From: an uncultured Eubacteriales bacterium
GTDB taxonomy: Bacteria; Bacillota; Clostridia; Christensenellales; UMGS416
Reading direction: 5' to 3'
NCBI GenBank assembly: GCA_900542005.1
Contig: UQLW01000002.1
Span: forward strand, 75,216 to 139,215
Length of the DNA: 64,000 nt
In this document: positions 17,087 through 25,299 of the stretch, piece by piece
Layout of the letters: every line of letters starts with the position of its first letter
Position numbering within the stretch: position 1 is the first letter of the stretch
Program-made: the position numbers and the translations under genes
The notes under the pieces: generated by a model
The model's input: the letters and a program-made list of their open reading frames with translations, nothing else
What the model was told of the DNA's origin: nothing
Database searches by the model: none

Positions 17087-17497
17087 TTACGCGTTCTTAT
17101 TCTTGAGCGCGCCAACCACATACAGCGCAGGCAATACCAAACCCAGGATCAGGTTAACCACCGGGAAGTCTGCGCCAGCTACAGCGGTCAAAACGCATCC
17201 GGCCACACTCAACACTGCAACGATAACGCCCCACACGATGCAGGCGCCAGCCTTTTCGGGCTTTTTGCTGTTTACCACGCCGACAATGCCGGCTACCAGC
17301 TCTGCCACGGCGCTGATAAGCGCCAGTATGGACGCCGTATACAGCAATCCGGACGATATAACCCCGTCAGAAAGATAGGCCAGGGCCGCTACGGCCGCTA
17401 CGGCAACAAAGCCCAGAATCAATGCGATGGCTCCGCCGATGATCATAAGGATACCCGTCACCTTGAGAAATGCCGCCCCTTTAGCTGTCTGTTCCAT
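17087..17497 (-). CDS. Small four-helix membrane protein of unknown function
   Basis: The 136-residue protein has four predicted transmembrane helices (about residues 15-40, 48-70, 80-102, 108-130) rich in glycine, alanine and valine, separated by short charged loops such as NSKKPEK. It starts MEQTAKGAAF with GGAGGG upstream; an in-frame extension to 17551 lacks a site. I do not recognise a specific family. It is followed by the shared terminator at 17020. The next gene upstream on the same strand is a lipoprotein 71 bases away. Confidence 0.7.
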   Translation of the reverse strand: MEQTAKGAAFLKVTGILMIIGGAIALILGFVAVAAVAALAYLSDGVISSGLLYTASILALISAVAELVAGIVGVVNSKKPEKAGACIVWGVIVAVLSVAGCVLTAVAGADFPVVNLILGLVLPALYVVGALKNKNA

Positions 17498-17568
17498 GAA
17501 TACTTCTCCCTCCAATAATTGTATTTGCTTATGCGGGACTTGCCCGCCCAATGCCCTGCCTCTTTCCT

Positions 17569-18114
17569 TTACTTGGCCGTCTTGATGCTTGCAAGGATCG
17601 CCTGAACGTCTACATCCTCCAAAGCGATCTTCGCGCCCTCGTTTTCCATAAGGATCGCGGCCTGAATCGTGGTATCGCCATCCACCATCTCAACGACTGT
17701 GTAGGGATAATCCAGGCTTGTTCCCGTATATCCTGTGCAGGTATAAGAGCCGATGGATCCAACCTCAATATCCTTTACATCATCATACCAATCCTTGCCG
17801 GACAGGAACTCCTCCGTCTTATAGGAGTTAATCGTAATGCCGGGCTTGGTCAGCTGATCCCATTCGCTTTCGGCTCCCTTATAGATCGACAGAGCGGTAG
17901 GATCATTGTCTCCTTCATATTCATCGAACAGGTCGGTCGCCGGGAACGCCTTCCATCCTTCCGGCACAAGAACGCTGATTTGGCCCGCGTCAAAGGTCTC
18001 ACCCTTTACCTCCTCGGGGCTTGAGGGCGCAGGGGGCTTCCCGCCCGAGCATCCCGCCAGCAGCGCAGCGGCCAATATTGCCGCTACCATCAGGTAACCA
18101 AGTCTTCTCTTCAT
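17569..18114 (-). CDS. Lipoprotein of unknown function
   Basis: This 181-residue protein has a signal sequence with lipobox LLAGC (Cys22), then a proline-rich linker and a small extracytoplasmic domain containing VLVPEGWKAFPA and SYTCTGYTGTSLDYPY. The mature domain resembles surface lipoproteins of Clostridia with a compact beta fold, but no family is assigned. The gene shares a strand with the small membrane protein 71 bases downstream and may be co-transcribed. The region upstream (18115-18302) is AT-rich. Confidence 0.75.
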   Translation of the reverse strand: MKRRLGYLMVAAILAAALLAGCSGGKPPAPSSPEEVKGETFDAGQISVLVPEGWKAFPATDLFDEYEGDNDPTALSIYKGAESEWDQLTKPGITINSYKTEEFLSGKDWYDDVKDIEVGSIGSYTCTGYTGTSLDYPYTVVEMVDGDTTIQAAILMENEGAKIALEDVDVQAILASIKTAK

Positions 18115-18256
18115 CCGTTTTCTCCTTTTTCTTTTTATCTAAGCAGCGGGAGCTTGCCCCCTTTGCTTATCTACCCCTCTCATACCCATAGGCGCTGGCA
18201 TTTCCATTTCAGAATAGGTTTTGAATGAATCATCTTTGTTTTTTAAAATCCGTCCA

Positions 18257-18285
18257 TGGTCAGGCCCGCACTTATGTCGTATAAT
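18257..18285 (+). promoter_or_regulatory. Candidate promoter upstream of the palindrome cluster
   Basis: TGGTCA (18257-18262) and a perfect TATAAT (18280-18285) are separated by 17 bases on the plus strand. A transcript from here would begin with the nested palindromes and then reach the binding-protein gene at 18579. Confidence 0.4.
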
Positions 18286-18302
18286 AAGTAAATTGAAAAG
18301 GG

Positions 18303-18386
18303 AGACCTCTATTCGTTGGCAGCGTAGTGAGAGGTCTTTATGATAGGAATGGATATTCCTATCATAAAGGGAGTACTCCCTTTATG
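18303..18386 (+). repeat. Cluster of three inverted repeats, two overlapping
   Basis: First, AGACCTCT (18303-18310) pairs with AGAGGTCT (18330-18337). Second, a 14-bp perfect stem joins 18337-18350 with 18355-18368. Third, 18363-18386 is a perfect 24-base palindrome, whose left end shares six bases with the right arm of the second stem. The second and third structures therefore compete for the same bases. No T-run follows. Confidence 0.8.
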
Positions 18387-18578
18387 CGTCGGCATCACCG
18401 TTTCTCCTTTCGGCAATGCTCATAGATTATTATGCTGATTCACGCTCTTTTTTCCCCATCAATAACGCTTCATTTGATAGGATCAGGCAAAAAATATCAC
18501 ACTTTTTTGTATTTTTGAGGGCAAAACTGATGGGAAATCAGCAGTTGATCATGCAGCGGGCTCAAAAAGGAGGAGACC
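18387..18578 (+). other. Leader interval before the solute-binding protein gene
   Basis: This AT-rich 192-base stretch holds no supported gene. It ends with AAAAAGGAGGAGACC, the ribosome binding site of the gene at 18579. No further structure is obvious. Confidence 0.5.
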
Positions 18579-19907
18579 ATGAAAAAGTTCGGATTGCTTA
18601 TTTTTGCGGGGCTGGTTCTGTCGCTGGGGCTCACCGGTTGCGCCGGGCGGTCGCAGCTTCATCCCAAGGATCCTGTCACGCTCACCGTATGGCATGTGTA
18701 CGGCGAGCAGGCAGATTCACCAATGAACCGCCTGATTGAAGAATTCAATCAAACAGTCGGTGTAGAAAAAGGTATTATTCTTGACGTTACCCTAATGTCC
18801 AGCGCATCCGATATCGGGGAAAAACTGCTGGCCGCACAGAAGGGTATGCCTGGTGTCCCGGCTATGCCTGATCTGTTCTTCTGCCATGTCAACAATGCCA
18901 AAGAGCTGGGCACGGAAAACCTGCTGGACTGGCAGGACCAGTTCGCCGAGGATGAGCTTGATGCCTATATCCCGGAATTTCTGCAGGATGGCATGGCGGA
19001 TGGAAGATTGTCTGTTTTTCCCGTATCCAAATCTACCCATATGCTTTATATTTCCGGTTCGCAATTTGGGCGATTTTCCGCCGATACCGGTGTGAGTTAT
19101 GACAGCCTTTCCACCTGGGATGGATTCTTTGCCGCAGCGGAAAAGTATTACAATTGGTCGGGAGGAAAACCGTTCTGTGCCTTCGATTATCCGATCCGAT
19201 GCGTGGAACTGAACGCTTTGGAAAAGGGCGCCGCCGATTTTTATACGAAAGACGGGTGGTATGATTTTGAAAATGAGATTTTCAAGGCGTCCTGGATGGA
19301 ATTTGCCGAGGCTCTATCAAAGGGGTATATCATCGTTTCCGACCTATATTCCAATACCCAGGTTATGACCGGCGAGGTTGCCGCAGGCATTGGCTCCTCG
19401 GCTTCGATCCTTTATTACAACGACACGGTCACATACCCCGACAATACCTCTGAACCGATTGATTTGCAGGTGCTGCCGATCCCAAAGGCTGCCGGAAAAG
19501 AATTACTTGCCACCCAGGCTGGCGTGGGGCTGTGTTCCTACAAAACAACGGTTCAAAAAGCGGAGGCCGCCGCTGTTTTCGCCCGCTGGTTAACGGAAAG
19601 CGAACGTAATCTTGACTTTTGCGTCCAAACCGGATATATTCCGGTCAATAAGGGTTCTTTTGACAAGATCGGGGAGTATGCATTCGATACTGCTGCCTAT
19701 AAAAACCTATATACGGCGCTTAGCATGGTCTATGAGCAGGCTGTCGCTGTAAGCGAGCCCTCTTTTACCGGCTACTACAAGAAAATATATACGCTGTATG
19801 ATGAATTAAGGCAGATGCAATCCGGGCTTGCCCAGCGTTATCAGAAAGGCGAGGATGCAGAAGCCCTTGCAGCCGAAACATGGGATTTGCTCCAGTCCAT
19901 CCGGTAA
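18579..19907 (+). CDS. Extracellular solute-binding lipoprotein (ABC sugar-binding, family 1)
   Basis: This 442-residue lipoprotein has a signal peptide with lipobox LTGC (Cys21) followed by a family 1 binding-protein fold: VTLTVWHVYGEQ at the start of the mature domain, IEEFNQ and VDVTLMS-like strand, and a second-lobe segment VGLCSYKTTVQKAEAAAVFARWL. It would bind a sugar or other ligand outside the membrane. There is no permease next to it; instead the following gene, 4 bases away, is a membrane-bound LuxR-type regulator. The likely role is therefore ligand sensing rather than transport. Base composition is lower in GC than in the glycosidase genes. Confidence 0.85.
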   Translation: MKKFGLLIFAGLVLSLGLTGCAGRSQLHPKDPVTLTVWHVYGEQADSPMNRLIEEFNQTVGVEKGIILDVTLMSSASDIGEKLLAAQKGMPGVPAMPDLFFCHVNNAKELGTENLLDWQDQFAEDELDAYIPEFLQDGMADGRLSVFPVSKSTHMLYISGSQFGRFSADTGVSYDSLSTWDGFFAAAEKYYNWSGGKPFCAFDYPIRCVELNALEKGAADFYTKDGWYDFENEIFKASWMEFAEALSKGYIIVSDLYSNTQVMTGEVAAGIGSSASILYYNDTVTYPDNTSEPIDLQVLPIPKAAGKELLATQAGVGLCSYKTTVQKAEAAAVFARWLTESERNLDFCVQTGYIPVNKGSFDKIGEYAFDTAAYKNLYTALSMVYEQAVAVSEPSFTGYYKKIYTLYDELRQMQSGLAQRYQKGEDAEALAAETWDLLQSIR

Positions 19908-19911
19908 GGCC

Positions 19912-21579
19912 ATGGCTTCCATGATGAAACACTCTGCTTTCACAAAGAAAAAACAAACCCTGAACCGCAAGCTGTTCGGTTACATGTTTCTCCTGGCCCT
20001 GCTGCTTTCGCTTCTGCTAATAATTGGCCTCCTTTTAACCAATAAATATATTGGAGCTAATGAACAGCTTTTTCAGACGCTTAATTTTCAAGCCAAAATA
20101 TTCAGCCGTCAGCTCGCATCCCATTATAATAATCTGGCTGTTATGGGGATCCAGCTATCCGAAAGCTCGACCAAGATCATCGATTGCTATCTTGAGGAAA
20201 ACAACCTATCCTTCCCTATGCTGAACGGTTCTGAAGAGCATATTGCCGGGATACAGCAGGCGTTGTTTGAGTCTGTGTACCACAAGCTTCTGGAGGCGGA
20301 CTGCACCGGCGCCTTTATCCTCTTAAACGCTCAGGTAAACACGGCGTCAGCCAACGCCGCCCCATCAAAAACAGGGCTGTATTTGCAGCGCGGCAGCCTT
20401 GACGCTACGGATACCCGTGTGTTGCTTTACCGTGGTTTGCCCCAGCTTGGCAAAAGCTACGGCTGTATGCCCCATCGAAAATGGCGTTTGGAATTCAGTC
20501 CGGATCTTTTCCCCAACTATGATGAACTGGTCGAAAGTTCATCTGTAGCTTTAAAGGACGCCTATCGTATCACCGATGTGATCGTCCTGCCCGGCACATC
20601 GGAAAGGGCCATGCTGATGGTGCTGCCGTTGCATGGCTCCGATGGAAGCTTCTATGGATTATGTGGATTTGAGATCAGCGCCAGTTACTTTAAATCCGTC
20701 TTCGCCCAGCCCTCCGAGCTGGATCGTGCCGTTTTCTGCCTGAGCAAGGGCAGCAACGGGCTTACCTGCCCCAATGATTGTTTTAGCGCCGGCATTCTAA
20801 ACCGGTACTATTTGGCGCCGAGCGGAGAGTTTTGCTCCACCCCCTTGGGTAAAAGCCTAATATCCTATAAAAGCGACAAGGCATCCTATGTAGGGGTAAC
20901 GTCCGATATAAAGCTCTGCCCAAATCAGGCGCCATTTTCCATAAGTGTCCTTGTCCCAGGACAGGATTATATCCACATGGTCTTAACCGATATCACCCAG
21001 ATCTTGCTGCTGACCCTGCTTTTTATCGCTGCCGCCGCAGGCTGCTGTCTGTTTTTTTGCCGCCAGTATCTTATCCCTGTTAAAAGGGCCATGGCCCAGA
21101 TCCGGCAAAGGGAATACGCCGATTCCGCTACGTCCATAGAAGAAATTGATGATCTTTTTGGCTTCCTGTCGGAAAAGGACCAACGCTACGAACAGGCCCT
21201 GAACACCCTAACCGCGGAAAAGCAGAACGCTGAGCAGGAGCTGAACCGGCTTCAGGCCGAATATGACAAAACCCGGCAAGTCTACCAATCAGCCCAGGCT
21301 GAAATCGCAAGGCTTGCATATTCGCGGAAGCAGGAAATTGATCCTGATCAATATCAACAATTTCTTGCAGGCATTCAAACGCTGACCCCGACGGAGCGGA
21401 AAATATTCACCCACTACCTGGAGGGTAAAAGCGTCCGGGAAATCATGGAGCTACTCTCTATAAAGGAGAGCACCCTTCGCTATCACAATCAAAACATCTA
21501 TGGTAAGCTGGGGATTAATTCTCTCAAGCAGTTGCTCCGCTATGCCGCCGTGATGCATGCGCAGGGCAGGAATAGGTAA
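19912..21579 (+). CDS. Membrane-anchored LuxR-type transcription regulator with extracytoplasmic sensor domain
   Basis: From the ATG at 19912 the protein has 555 residues. A first transmembrane helix lies at about residues 22-45, an extracytoplasmic domain of about 310 residues follows (Cache-like in size and position, not proven), and a second helix lies at about 364-383. A cytoplasmic coiled coil spans about 415-475 (LTAEKQNAEQELNRLQAEY). A LuxR/GerE HTH starts at 491 (LTPTERKIFTHYLEGKSV) with REIMELLSIKESTLRYH. The whole sensor and DNA-binding output are in one protein, without kinase or receiver. It starts 4 bases after the binding-protein stop with only a weak site, implying translational coupling. 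An alternative ATG is at 19921. Confidence 0.85.
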   Translation: MASMMKHSAFTKKKQTLNRKLFGYMFLLALLLSLLLIIGLLLTNKYIGANEQLFQTLNFQAKIFSRQLASHYNNLAVMGIQLSESSTKIIDCYLEENNLSFPMLNGSEEHIAGIQQALFESVYHKLLEADCTGAFILLNAQVNTASANAAPSKTGLYLQRGSLDATDTRVLLYRGLPQLGKSYGCMPHRKWRLEFSPDLFPNYDELVESSSVALKDAYRITDVIVLPGTSERAMLMVLPLHGSDGSFYGLCGFEISASYFKSVFAQPSELDRAVFCLSKGSNGLTCPNDCFSAGILNRYYLAPSGEFCSTPLGKSLISYKSDKASYVGVTSDIKLCPNQAPFSISVLVPGQDYIHMVLTDITQILLLTLLFIAAAAGCCLFFCRQYLIPVKRAMAQIRQREYADSATSIEEIDDLFGFLSEKDQRYEQALNTLTAEKQNAEQELNRLQAEYDKTRQVYQSAQAEIARLAYSRKQEIDPDQYQQFLAGIQTLTPTERKIFTHYLEGKSVREIMELLSIKESTLRYHNQNIYGKLGINSLKQLLRYAAVMHAQGRNR

Positions 21580-21600
21580 GGGGCGCAGCACGCCAAAGAA

Positions 21601-21647
21601 AAAAACCGGCGAGCCGCATATAAAGCCTATGCGGGCCGCCGGTTTTT
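21601..21647. terminator. Bidirectional terminator after the regulator gene
   Basis: A 20-bp stem with two mismatches (21601-21620 with 21628-21647) is flanked by A and T runs of five or more bases. It ends the LuxR gene and can also serve the convergent operon. Confidence 0.9.
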
Positions 21648-21663
21648 CCCTATATCACACAGA

Positions 21664-21692
21664 AAATGCGTCCTGACCGTCAGGACGCATTT
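21664..21692 (-). terminator. Terminator-like hairpin after the lipoprotein gene
   Basis: Bases 21664-21677 pair perfectly with 21679-21692. On the minus strand the stem continues into TTTT. It lies 2 bases past the stop of the lipoprotein gene. Confidence 0.75.
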
Positions 21693-21694
21693 CT

Positions 21695-22642
21695 TTAATC
21701 TTCCAGAGCCAGCCGGCCCAGCCCTCTTTGCCGCAGGTACTCCTTCGCCTGCAGCTTCACATCGTCATCCAGGGCGCTGGTATCCTTCAGGCCCTGCATA
21801 AAGCGCTGGGTATACTCAAAGGGGAATACGCTGCGCACAGCGCTTTCGGTCTGGGAATCCTCCACGCTGTCGTCGCTGAAGCGGGCAGATCCAAGCTGCC
21901 AGATATCGCCGTCCACCCAGTCATACACCAGCTTCAGGGCCGTATGGCCCTGCCGCACGGCGGCAAACGACGTCTCCGTCAGTGTATACAGCCCATAGCT
22001 CAGCTGCACATACACCGTTACCGTGTCCTTTCCCTTTTCCAGCCCAAACAGCTCCCATTGGCCGAAGTACCCGTCGGCATACCCATACCGCTGCCGCAGC
22101 AGCGCCGGGATCTCGCGCTGCATACGCATCTCAAGCACCGCATCCGAATCCGTCTCCGGCTGATAGGTAAAGCGCCGGCTGGTAAAGGAGTGCTGCACGT
22201 TCCACAGGGCGCATTCCATGCCGTAATACACATATTCCGGCACCATCATCACCGCGCCGTCAGCCCGGGTGGCGTAGCGGCAGCCGTCGGACGCCACCAT
22301 AATCTGGGCCAATACCGTGTCCTTATCGTCCAGGATCTCCACCTTCCGGTCGAAGCTGCACTGAGCCTCGTCGGTCAGCAGGTAGCCGTCGTCCTGGGCA
22401 GCCCAGAAAAGCTGGTTGGCCATCACCGGGTCGGGCACGTCGCCCACAGCCCCATCGCCCTCATAGATGCGCAGCCGCGTAGCCGGGCCGCTGAACTCGG
22501 GCACCGGCCGGGCCAACGAAGATGGCGAAACCTCCGGCACCCGGGTCGGCGCTTCATGATCCAGCAGCCGCGTCACATCAATGCCGCCGCAGCCGGAAAG
22601 CGCCAGGGCCATGCAGAGCAGCACCGGGAGAAGCCGCCGCAT
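21695..22642 (-). CDS. Lipoprotein of unknown function
   Basis: From the ATG at 22642 the protein has 315 residues with a lipobox LALSGC (Cys18). The rest is a soluble extracytoplasmic domain, with RLRIYEGDGAVGD near residue 65, then YATRADGAVMMVPEYVYYG, and an acidic C-terminal half. I recognise no enzyme family. The start overlaps the nagA stop by one base (TAATG), implying coupled translation with nagA. Its role in amino-sugar metabolism is unproven. Confidence 0.7.
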   Translation of the reverse strand: MRRLLPVLLCMALALSGCGGIDVTRLLDHEAPTRVPEVSPSSLARPVPEFSGPATRLRIYEGDGAVGDVPDPVMANQLFWAAQDDGYLLTDEAQCSFDRKVEILDDKDTVLAQIMVASDGCRYATRADGAVMMVPEYVYYGMECALWNVQHSFTSRRFTYQPETDSDAVLEMRMQREIPALLRQRYGYADGYFGQWELFGLEKGKDTVTVYVQLSYGLYTLTETSFAAVRQGHTALKLVYDWVDGDIWQLGSARFSDDSVEDSQTESAVRSVFPFEYTQRFMQGLKDTSALDDDVKLQAKEYLRQRGLGRLALED

Positions 22643-23781
22643 TACTTCTGATACTTCAGCTCGCCGCCTACCCAGGTGGCGCATACGGACAGTTCGTCAT
22701 CCAGCAGCACCAGGTCAGCCTCATATCCGGGAGCGATGGTGCCGCGGACGTCGCCGCAGCCGGCCTCGCGGGCGGGCGTGGAGGTCACCATGGGCAGGAT
22801 GGTCGTCAGCGGCAGGCCCACCTTCTTCACCATGTTGTATACAGCCTTGTTGAGGGTCAGCGTGGAGCCAGCCAGCGTGCCGTCGGCCAGGCGCGCAGCC
22901 CCGCCGCGCACAAAGACATCCTGGCCGCCCAGGGTGAAATCGCCGTCCTCCAGTCCCGCGGCCATCATGGCGTCGGTGATGAGGCAGATCCGGTCGGCGC
23001 CCTTCATCTTCACGGCCAGGCGGAGGATATCCGGATGCAGGTGGATCAGGTCGGCGATGAGCTCACAGGTGATGGATTCGTCCACCAGCGCGGCGCCCAG
23101 CAGGCCAGGATCGCGATGGTGCAGGGGCTTCATGGCGTTAAACAGATGGGTCACATGGGTGAAGCCCGCCTCAAAGGCGTCCCGCGCCTGCTGCCAGTTG
23201 GCCGGCGTATGGGCGCAGGTCAGCACCACCTTGCCCTTCAGGTTCCTGGCGACCTCCAGCGCGCCCTCGCGGGTGGGGTCCATGGCCAGCACCTTGATGC
23301 ATTCGGGATGGCCGCCGTTCATGGTTTCCCAGTTCTCCATCGACGGGGGCACCATGTACTCTTCCTCCTGGGCGCCCTTATAGATCGGGTTCAGGTGGGG
23401 GCCCTCCATATAAAGGCCCAGGGCCTTGGCGCCCTCCTGGGGGATGCCGTTGGCAAAGCGGCGGGTGATGGAGCCCATCAGCTCCAGGGGCGCGGTCATC
23501 ACCGTGGGCAAGAATCCCGTAACGCCATACTTGGGCAGGGCTGCGCTCATGGTCGAGATGGGCCGGTCAGAATCCTCCACGCAGTCCACCCGCAGCATGC
23601 CGTGCTGATGCAGGTCGATAAAGCCCGGAGAAAGGATTTTCCCCTGGGCGTCCACTGTTTCATCGGCGCACAGGTTTTCACCGACGGCCGCGATTTTGCC
23701 GCCCTCCACCTTTACGTCCAGCTCCTTGAGCTCGCGCTCGGCCGTAAAGACCCGCGCGCCTTTGATTACGAAGCTTTTCAT
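22642..23781 (-). CDS. nagA: N-acetylglucosamine-6-phosphate deacetylase
   Basis: NagA removes acetate from GlcNAc-6-phosphate, feeding amino sugars from peptidoglycan recycling or mucin glycans to glycolysis. The 379-residue protein has the metal-site HxH in FIDLHQHG, a histidine in LTCAHTPANW, THLFNAMKPLHHRDPG, and the catalytic aspartate in LITDAMMAAG. The start at 23781 has AAGGAGG upstream; the frame is open further to 23901 but that part overlaps cca and lacks a site. It overlaps the cca stop by 4 bases and the downstream lipoprotein by one base. No nagB lies in the window. Confidence 0.95.
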   Translation of the reverse strand: MKSFVIKGARVFTAERELKELDVKVEGGKIAAVGENLCADETVDAQGKILSPGFIDLHQHGMLRVDCVEDSDRPISTMSAALPKYGVTGFLPTVMTAPLELMGSITRRFANGIPQEGAKALGLYMEGPHLNPIYKGAQEEEYMVPPSMENWETMNGGHPECIKVLAMDPTREGALEVARNLKGKVVLTCAHTPANWQQARDAFEAGFTHVTHLFNAMKPLHHRDPGLLGAALVDESITCELIADLIHLHPDILRLAVKMKGADRICLITDAMMAAGLEDGDFTLGGQDVFVRGGAARLADGTLAGSTLTLNKAVYNMVKKVGLPLTTILPMVTSTPAREAGCGDVRGTIAPGYEADLVLLDDELSVCATWVGGELKYQK

Positions 23782-25076
23782 GGGTTTTCCTCCTTGTCTT
23801 GCGCCCCGTCCCCTTCTTCCGGGCGGGCGTTGAGTTGTTGGATTGTATGGTAAAGCGCATCGGGCTCGTTGGGAACCCGCCGCTGTACAACCTGCTTCCA
23901 CAGGGCCTGTTTCATCCTCCCTGTCCGGGGGCCGGGCGCCTCGCCCATGGCGCGGGCGATCTCTCCGCCCTTCAGGGCCAGTCCCTCGGGCGTAAAGGGT
24001 ATGCCTTCTTCTTCCATCTCATCCAGCGCCCGCTGCCAGCGGGCGGCCATCTCCGCCCCTGCCCCGGCCGCTTGGTCGGCCTGGCGAAGGCTGACCCAAT
24101 CCCCGGCCAAGGGCCGGCCCAGCCGAGCCAGGAACCAGCGGGCCTCCGCCTGGTCCTTGGCCTCATATCCGCGCAGCTGCGTCAGCCGCTCCACCCGGCG
24201 GGCCGCGGCCCGTCCATAGCCCAGCCGGAGGCAGGCGGCGCCCGCCTGCTCGCCCTTCACACCCCACATAAGGGCAGCCAGGCGCAGGCCCAGCTCCGGC
24301 GGCGTGCGGATGGCCGCCGCAATCCCCCGCTGCGCGCAGCCCGGCGCAAGCTCCGGCAGGATCCCTTCCAGCGCGCCCATCCGCTCCAGCAGCCTCAGCC
24401 CGGTTTGGGCCCCGCCCGCCTCCGACAACAGGATACGGGCCAGCTCCTGCCCGCAGCGCTCCGGCACAATGGCGCGCAGCGCGCCGGCCTGCTGGCATGC
24501 GCCCTGCCAGGTTGCACCCTCCACCGTGAAGCCAAGCTGGCAGGCAAACCGCGCCAGCCGCATCAGCCGCAGGCCATCCTCGGAAAAGACCTCTCCGCTG
24601 TCCCGCGTGGTGCGCAGCAGCCGCGCCTCAAGGTCGGCCAGGCCCGCACCCAGCGGATCCAGCACCTCGCCGTCGGTCAGCCGGGCATAGAGGGCGTTCA
24701 CCGTAAAGTCGCGGCGCAGCGCGTCCTCCTCCAGGCTGGCCCCGCTCTCGACAAAAACCGGCCGGTGGCTGCCGTCCCGGCGGTAGCTCTCCCGGCGGAA
24801 GGCCGTATACTCGGCCGTCCGCCGCCCCCCCTCCCCAGGGAAGGAGAGGGTAAGCGCCGCCAGGCCGGCCGCCCTGGGCTGGGCCGTCAGGCAGGGATAC
24901 CTCTGGCAGAGGGTTTCCACCTGCTCCGGCGCCGCGCCCGCCGCCACGTCCAGGTCATAAACCGCCCGTCCCAGCAGCCGGTCGCGCACAAAGCCGCCCA
25001 CCGCATACAGCGTAACGCCCTGCGCGGCAAAGGCCCGGCCCAGCTGCTGCAGCTCCGGCTCCAGGGCCAGCTTCAT
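23778..25076 (-). CDS. cca: CCA tRNA nucleotidyltransferase family protein
   Basis: This class II nucleotidyltransferase adds or repairs the CCA end of tRNA. The 432-residue protein has the head-domain signature VGGFVRDRLLGR and DLDVAAG carrying the two catalytic acidic residues (YDLDV), then EEDALRRDFTVNALY and LRLMRLARFACQLGF. The C-terminal half is a helical RNA-binding region. Start overlap with the small membrane protein upstream is 4 bases. It could instead be a poly(A) polymerase, but Clostridia usually have a single CCA-adding enzyme of this type. Confidence 0.9.
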   Translation of the reverse strand: MKLALEPELQQLGRAFAAQGVTLYAVGGFVRDRLLGRAVYDLDVAAGAAPEQVETLCQRYPCLTAQPRAAGLAALTLSFPGEGGRRTAEYTAFRRESYRRDGSHRPVFVESGASLEEDALRRDFTVNALYARLTDGEVLDPLGAGLADLEARLLRTTRDSGEVFSEDGLRLMRLARFACQLGFTVEGATWQGACQQAGALRAIVPERCGQELARILLSEAGGAQTGLRLLERMGALEGILPELAPGCAQRGIAAAIRTPPELGLRLAALMWGVKGEQAGAACLRLGYGRAAARRVERLTQLRGYEAKDQAEARWFLARLGRPLAGDWVSLRQADQAAGAGAEMAARWQRALDEMEEEGIPFTPEGLALKGGEIARAMGEAPGPRTGRMKQALWKQVVQRRVPNEPDALYHTIQQLNARPEEGDGAQDKEENP

Positions 25077-25261
25077 GGCCGGTCCCGGTATTTCTCCGGC
25101 GTCGGGATAAGCGCCAGCACAGCGATGGCGATAAAGGGGATCGACTTCACTACGCCGCTAACCGCCTCATTGGAAAACAGGCCCATACGCCAATAGACGG
25201 CCACCGTCAGGATCAGCAGCAGGATCACAAGATACATGCGGTATTGGAAAAAGCTTCTCAT
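25073..25261 (-). CDS. Small two-helix membrane protein
   Basis: This 62-residue protein has two transmembrane helices (MYLVILLLILTVAVYW and VKSIPFIAIAVLALIP) and a charged tail PTPEKYRDRP. AAAGGAG lies 8 bases before the ATG, and the stop overlaps the cca start by 4 bases. The tight coupling supports real translation. I do not recognise a family. Confidence 0.65.
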   Translation of the reverse strand: MRSFFQYRMYLVILLLILTVAVYWRMGLFSNEAVSGVVKSIPFIAIAVLALIPTPEKYRDRP

Positions 25262-25299
25262 CCATTGTACTCCTTTACGGCCCCTTTGCCCAGGGGGGG

